A stretch of DNA of 64,000 nucleotides from Parascedosporium putredinis (Eukaryota > Ascomycota > Sordariomycetes > Microascales > Microascaceae): NCBI GenBank assembly GCA_949357655.1, contig CASHTG010000015.1, positions 3,596,001-3,660,000 of the forward strand. The letters are read 5' to 3'. The notes beneath the pieces are model-generated. The model was given only the letters and a program-made list of their open reading frames with translations. It was not told the origin of the DNA and ran no database searches. Each line of letters starts with the position of its first letter. The stretch's first letter is position 1. Position numbers and translations under genes: made by a program. This document shows, one piece after another, positions 59,011 to 64,000 of this stretch.

Positions 59011-59503
59011 ACATCAGTTCAACCCAGTGTGAAAGAAGACGGGGCAGAACAAAGCGAGAGGAAGAGGAACGAGAAGGAGAAAGCGCCGTTGAAGCCTTTA
59101 TAATGGTAGTTTCTGAATTGACATGATAGAAGAAACCCGATGAACGAATCAAGACTCGCGTGATAGGTTAGTCTTACTTTCTTCCACACAGGTCTCGGCG
59201 TGCCCGAGCTGTGCATAATCTACAGCGCAGTCGTGTGGACACACAGCCGCGGATAGCCTGGATAGTAAATAGTATCTTAAAAATAAAAGAGCATATCTCA
59301 TTATGCAGGGTCCACCACCCTTGAAAGAGCTAAACAACAGCTATGATGATGATAGGAACAGAAATGACCCTTGTATACGCCAAAAGATAGGTGACATAGG
59401 AAAGAGAGAAGGATGAAGGAAGGGATGAAGACGACGGACACGACACACACACAGAGTGAGTCCTTTGATCCGTGTCCGTCCGTTTTCTTTTCTTTTTCCT
59501 TGT
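59011..59503. other. Intergenic between convergent MDR and KRR1
   Basis: 3' UTRs of both genes; nothing else recognised. Confidence 0.6.
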
Positions 59504-60476
59504 TTACTCCTCATCATCAGCCTTGCTCTTCTTCCTCTTCTTCTTCGGGGCCCCTTCCTCGGGCGGAACAAAGTCCCTCTCCCTCTCACGCTTCTTCTCC
59601 TCCATCTTGACCTTTTGTTGCTCCATCTTCTCTGCCTTGGCCGCCCTATCCTTGGCCTGTTTTCCGAGGAAGTACTCGCCGCTTTCGATCTGAAGATCCA
59701 CCTTGCTCTTCTCGGGAGCCGGGGGAAGGGTGTGTAGGTTTTCTTGGTTTTGTCCGTGACCTTGAAAGGCTTTTTCCTCTTGCTGAGCGTCTTCTTCTTA
59801 AAGTTGGGCAAGAACCTGTCCCAGCTCTCGTTGGCCAGTTCCGGGTCCTTGGCGAGCTCGCGCTTAATCATGAGCTCCTTGATGTGGTAGATGGGGTGGA
59901 TGTTGGCCATGCAGTCCTCAATAACTCTCCGAACCTCCTTTAGTCCCTTGTAAGGCCCCATGGACGAGACCGTGTTTCCGTGCACGAGTATGTAGGATTG
60001 CGTGAGCAGCTCGAGCGCCTTGAGCGTGGACCCGTTAGGGCCGAGGATCCGCTGCCGCCTCTTGACGAACCTCTCCTTGTTGCGCACGAGACTCCGAATC
60101 TTGATGATGTCGCACGCCACGCCGTCGTCCAAGATTTTGACGGCCTGGGGGCGGGGACGCTCCTGGCCAAGAGCCGTATCAGATCCCGCGCATCGAGAAT
60201 CGCGGCCGGGTCAAACGTTTTGCGCGTGGTCTTGACCGTCATGGAACCCTCGACGAGATCCAACTCGCAGGCGATACCCCGGGTTTTGAGCGACTTGGTG
60301 ACCAAGGGCCACGCCTCCTTGAGATAGACTTCGCGGTACTTGGGGAAGAGGGTCATGAAGGACGACTCTTCGGCAAGGTTGCCGCCCTTATTGTCTTCGA
60401 CCTTGAAGGTGTCGACCTTCCATTTGTCGATATCGTCCGTGTCCCACGGCTTGTCTTTGGAGTGATTCGAAGGCAT
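59504..60476 (-). CDS. KRR1: Krr1, SSU processome KH-domain protein, frameshifted
   Basis: Nucleolar assembly factor for the small ribosomal subunit. Start ATG 60476: MPSNHSKDKPWDTDDIDKWK. Family blocks follow: FMTLFPKYREVYLKEAWPLV, LKTRGIACELDLVEGSMTVK, ILDDGVACDIIKIRSLVRNK, the KH segment RRQRILGPNGSTLKALELLT, YILVHGNTVSSMGPYKGLKE and HPIYHIKELMIKRELAKDPE. The tail is Lys/Glu-rich coiled-coil (KAEKMEQQKVKMEEKKRERE) with a basic KKKRKKSK patch near the end. Two shifts, both at C5 runs where C6 restores the family sequence: near 60143 (PQAVKILDD) and near 59727 (PPAPEKSKVDLQ). About 324 aa (yeast 316). Divergent from the uL11m gene with 433 bp between starts. No intron. Confidence 0.94.
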
Positions 60477-60909
60477 GGTTCTCGGATTATAAAATAGAGG
60501 ATATCGTTTTTCTTCGGCGGCGGTTCGGACTTGTCGTATTAGATTGATGAAGCCCAATGCTTCGATTGAATTGGGGTTAAATGGGCTGTCGTATTTTTTT
60601 CCTTTCTCTTCAGAGGAAATGGTAGGATAACTTTTTTTTTTTTTTTTACTGTCTTGCCTGCACCCCACCTTATCGGCTTATCGCGATAAGAGCCAACCCA
60701 TGTAAGCTTATATAATCAAGAAACTAACCACGATCTCCGAACAAAAATTTGGCGACGGCATCCAAAGCTCGCGCTGGGTTTTCGAGGTCGACGGCGACGA
60801 CAACAACGACGATCCCGACAAGCGAGCTACGACACTCATCATTTCCTAGAGCCCCGGCCTCCAAAAACAAAACGCGATAGAGAAGAACCAATCACCATCC
60901 AGTCTCACG
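60477..60909. promoter_or_regulatory. Bidirectional promoter KRR1 / uL11m with GATA palindrome
   Basis: 433 bp between divergent starts. Contains a perfect 14-bp palindrome CTTATCGCGATAAG at 60677-60690 preceded by another CTTATC at 60669-60674, making three GATA-factor-like sites in 22 bp. AAAAATTT at 60743-60750 matches the core of the RRPE ribosome-biogenesis element known from yeasts. A T run lies at 60632-60647. Function is inferred only. Confidence 0.55.
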
Positions 60910-61523
60910 ATGTCGAAAGGAAAGGGAGCGGCGGTGGACCAAATCGTCAAGCTCATCGTCGGAGCTGGGCAGGCATCGCCTAGCCCCCTATCGGTCCTGC
61001 GCTTGGAAGTAGGGGTGTAAAGTCCATTGATTTCTGCAAGGTACGGCACTGAAGCCTCTCGACTGACATCATCCTTTCCCCGAGACTCTCTGCGTGTTGT
61101 TTCAAGAGGGATGGCAGAAGAGTCGCCAAAACAAACAGAGGGACGTGTAGCTAACCAGGGCCATTTTTCTTTCTTTTTCCCCTTGAGCAGGAGTTCAACG
61201 CGAGAACAGCACACATCACACCGGGGACGCCCATGCCGTGCCGCGTAACGGTACGCGCCGACCGATCGTTCCACTTCGATATCAGGACGCCGCAGACCTC
61301 ATGGCTGCTGCTCAACGCAGCGAACGCGCCCGAGGTGAACGGGAGGAGGAAGGGAGCTAGCAAGCCGGGAAGCGAGACGGTAGGGACGGTGTCCCTAAAG
61401 CACGTGTACGAAATTGCCAAGATTAAGCAGACGGAGCTACGGTTGTCTGGCCTCTCGACGGAAGGCATATGCAAGTCTATCATCTGGCAGGCCAAGTCTA
61501 TTGGCATCAACGTGGTCCCTTAA
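60910..61523 (+). CDS. MRPL19: Mitochondrial large-subunit ribosomal protein uL11m
   Basis: Mitochondrial ribosomal L11 homologue of about 154 aa. Exon 1 is 60910-61040 (MSKGKGAAVDQIVKLIVGAG, then QASPSP). Intron 61041-61190 is 150 nt with donor GTACGG, branch GCTAAC and acceptor GCAG. Exon 2 has EFNARTAHITPGTPMPCRVT, FHFDIRTPQTSWLLLNAANA, GTVSLKHVYEIAKIKQTELR and LSGLSTEGICKSIIWQAKSI, ending GINVVP. Exon 1 as given runs into a stop: a C5 run at 60984-60988 should be C6 to restore PPIGPALGSRGVKSIDFCK. No obvious separate presequence, as in other fungal uL11m. Paired with Krr1 through a shared promoter. Confidence 0.94.
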
Positions 61524-64000
61524 GGAAAGGGGAAGAGCAGAAATGGGGAACATAGGACGGAATGGGAAAGAAAGAGGGGAGAGGGGGGAGGGACTCTCCC
61601 AGCGGAAGCGGAGGTGAAGGGAGACGTGAGGGAGGGGGCCCGGCTGCTGGATGATATCACTTCGATTGCGGATTTCAGTTTGCCGAATGCGAAGCCTGGT
61701 GGTTCAGGCAAGCTGTAGCGCCCTGATACAGCATGGAATGCGGAAAGCCTCCCTGCTGTCTCTGTAAAAGTAGCCAATGTACGAGTATTCGAGCTCATTC
61801 CTCAACAATGTACAATTTACAAATTATATCAGACAAACGTGCCACAGCAAATGCCAATGAGGTCATGACTTCACATTACGCAATCTGGTCCCCAGCGGAT
61901 TCATGCATCTGTACGGGAATCAGAAGCATTTGACGCATCCAAGATGTGGGCCACGTCAAACCACGCACCCTCGTTGAGGGACTTACTCGACCCAGTGTCG
62001 ATCAATCAGGCTCGCTGTGGGCTTGCACACGCCACCATTTCTTTGCTCTTTCCTCCCGGGCAACAGAGGAGAGAGAGGGACATGAGGGAAAAACAAATGG
62101 GAAGGGGAAAAAAAAAAGTGTTGAACTTGGAACTTGGTGGTTTCATCCAAACCGTAAAAGACGTGGGGGCTAGATTGTGCGATCGGGACCCTCTCTTGAA
62201 AAATTGTTTCTTATAGGATCAATCGGGGTTGGCTTGAACGATTGATCGTTTGGCAGCCTCTCAAGCCGAAGACAGGCGGTGGATCGACATTAGGACGAAC
62301 AGGCCCTGAACATGCAGGGGTCTTTGACGACGCAGGTTGGGCAAGCGAGCTGTCCTTGTCGGGATAATAAAGTTAAGCTCGGTAGAGCAGGTGGGCCTTG
62401 ACTTTTTCTTTTTTTCTTTTTCTTCTTCTTTCTTCTTGCCTTGTTTCGTCCGTTACCTTTCGGTATCGCGAGGGGCGAAGGAGCTGACGCCGAAGGGGCT
62501 GACGTCGAAGCTTTAAAAACGGGCCCTGGTGAATTGAATTTCCAATCAAAACTTAAAGTCGGCAGGGTAGAGAAATTTGCAAGGAGGAGGTCGTTTCGAT
62601 TAGAGGAAGGAACAAAACAAGGAGGGGCGATACGAGGGGGAAACAGTCAAGAAAGAGCCAAGATTGAGGTTATCACCAACAAAAAGAAACCTGAAGGCGG
62701 GAACCCACTTGTGTTGCGTGTGGCGTTGAGATTTCACCAACGACGGCGATAAAAATAGAAAATACATGGATGTGCACACTACGTCTACCCAAAAATTGGA
62801 CCCCTCTACGACAGACCACATAGACACTACTACATTCAGGTAGACACAACAACCGGGCAGAGCACCAGAACAAAGTTTCCACGCTTCCAAGAGCCGCTGT
62901 GGTGAATGAAACGCTCTGGCGTTTACATGTGCTTCTTGTGTTTCCTTTCAATGTTTTCACTAATAGCTTAGTCTGCGCCACAACGACAGCGGGAAAGAAG
63001 AAATTGTTTGTCTGCAAGCGCTATGTGTGAGTGGGGGCAAGGGGCAGAACCTTTTTTTTTTTTTTTTTTTCTTCGTCTTTTTGCTGGTTCTCTTTTTAGC
63101 CTCTTTCGATTCTCTTCTTCCCTCTTCCCCGGTGCTTGGTTTCATTGCCTGAGCACGGCAGTGATGAATTTCTAGACGCCTCGAGCCATTCTTTGGGGGC
63201 CAAAGAGCCTTTTGGTTGGGTCGGGTACCTGATCGGCCTTGCACAAGGGTCAATATCACCAACTGGAATGGATGGATCCATTGGATCAACATGGATCAAT
63301 CTATTTGTCTTGGATGGGACATGGACCGCCTGGGTTACGGTAATTAAGCGAACTTTAGCATTGATCCATCCGTACAGCCATCGATCCACGATTGAGTCAA
63401 ATCGAGGAAAGTTCCTGCCGGGTGGCAAAAGAGTCAGACAGCACTTTTGCTCAAACAAGATGGAAAAATTTTTCCTCCGATGTTCTAGTCGTTCTACATG
63501 TGAGAGAGAATGGGCAAGCGAGACGAACCAAATCATCTTGACCTAGCTAGCGCGGGAGGGCAGTACGGACTTTTGATCCCCAACTGATAAGGAGCAACGG
63601 AGCTATTGTTATGATAGCTGAGATAGGAAAAGAAAAGAGAACGAGGTGAGGAAGAGGATGTTGGGGAGAAGAAGAAAACGTCGATAGTGCCCAATTATTT
63701 AGTCGGATAGACTCCGTCTAGTTTGCCTCTATCAATGCCCTCAAGGTTTCGAGATTTTCGAGCCTTTCGAGCCATCCATGGAGCTCTGAATGGAGCACTT
63801 GAGGCCCACACATCACGGCCCATATCAATCCGGCAGGGACACGCGAGACGCTCGAGCCGGCGCATGCTGCCCCGACGGCTGCCTCTCGACTGCACCTGGT
63901 GGTGCCCTGCGTTAGCGACACCGGGTGAAGACTCGTTTTCTGGTGCAACAAAAGGACGATGAAGAAAATTATCGTGAACATCGGCCAGGAAACCCCCGAG
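61524..64000. other. Gene-free right end, 2.5 kb
   Basis: No coding region or RNA gene could be supported. It has a CT-rich tract at 62402-62440 and a 19-nt T run at 63052-63070. GGATCCATTGGATCAACATG-like repeats of GGATC occur near 63270-63300. The edge may hold the flank of a neighbouring gene outside the window. Confidence 0.5.
63052..63070. repeat. Poly-T run (19 nt)
   Basis: Homopolymer in gene-free sequence. Confidence 0.9.

Noticed and set aside
63421..63429. GGTGGCAAA, identical to the yeast proteasome PACE element
   Set aside because: Lies in gene-free sequence far from Pre1 and Pre5; a 9-mer match can occur by chance.

Overview
The window looks like about 64 kb of nuclear DNA from a filamentous ascomycete (Pezizomycotina, most likely a Sordariomycete). 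Coding regions are GC-rich. Genes are interrupted by short GT-AG introns (mostly 55-190 nt) with CTAAC-type branch sites. The families are typically fungal: a fused PABA synthase, Trs120/HypA, a fungal GT2 polysaccharide synthase and a secreted GMC oxidoreductase. No bacterial operons, CRISPR arrays, rRNA genes or intact transposons were seen.

Layout. 1-2257 is the 3' part of TRAPPII subunit Trs120. 3171-5822 is a bifunctional PABA synthase. 6548-7020 (-) is Vps55, divergent from proteasome alpha6 (Pre5, 8061-9128). 9876-10746 (-) is a LOG-type phosphoribohydrolase. A 3.4-kb gene-free stretch follows. 14109-16055 (-) is a divergent acyl-CoA-synthetase-like protein without the usual ATP-binding loop. 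18942-21109 (-) is the DEAD-box helicase Ded1. 23342-24187 (-) is proteasome beta4 (Pre1), divergent from U3 snoRNP protein Rrp9 (24668-26395). 27265-30806 (-) is a Ulp2-type SUMO protease. 35376-38493 is a membrane GT2 synthase. 39974-40066 is an intron-containing tRNA-Arg(CCT). 41361-42233 (-) is a bZIP factor. 45012-45610 is an unrecognised spliced gene candidate. 46704-48033 is a secreted DUF4419 protein. 52186-54206 is a secreted GMC oxidoreductase. 54758-56083 (-) is an F-box protein. 57814-59010 is an MDR oxidoreductase. 59504-60476 (-) is Krr1, divergent from mitoribosomal uL11m (60910-61523). The last 2.5 kb shows no gene.

The dominant oddity is that most genes, including ones expected to be essential (Ded1, Krr1, Rrp9), carry one to many 1-2-nt frameshifts. 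Where the missing base can be inferred, it is usually one base lost from a C, G or T homopolymer. Pre5, Pre1 and Vps55 are clean. This fits uncorrected homopolymer errors in the assembly far better than real gene decay, and any automatic gene model here will be fragmented. I give each gene as one locus and state where the frame moves.

Functionally this is an ordinary housekeeping region: proteolysis and SUMO (Pre5, Pre1, Ulp2, F-box), ribosome production and translation (Rrp9, Krr1, uL11m, Ded1, tRNA-Arg), trafficking (Trs120, Vps55), folate precursor synthesis, and a few accessory genes (LOG, GT2, bZIP, DUF4419, GMC) separated by long gene-poor spacers. I found no coherent new multi-gene system. 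The best individual leads are the acyl-CoA-synthetase-like pseudoenzyme, two start codons that appear to be split by introns, and the unknown gene at 45 kb.
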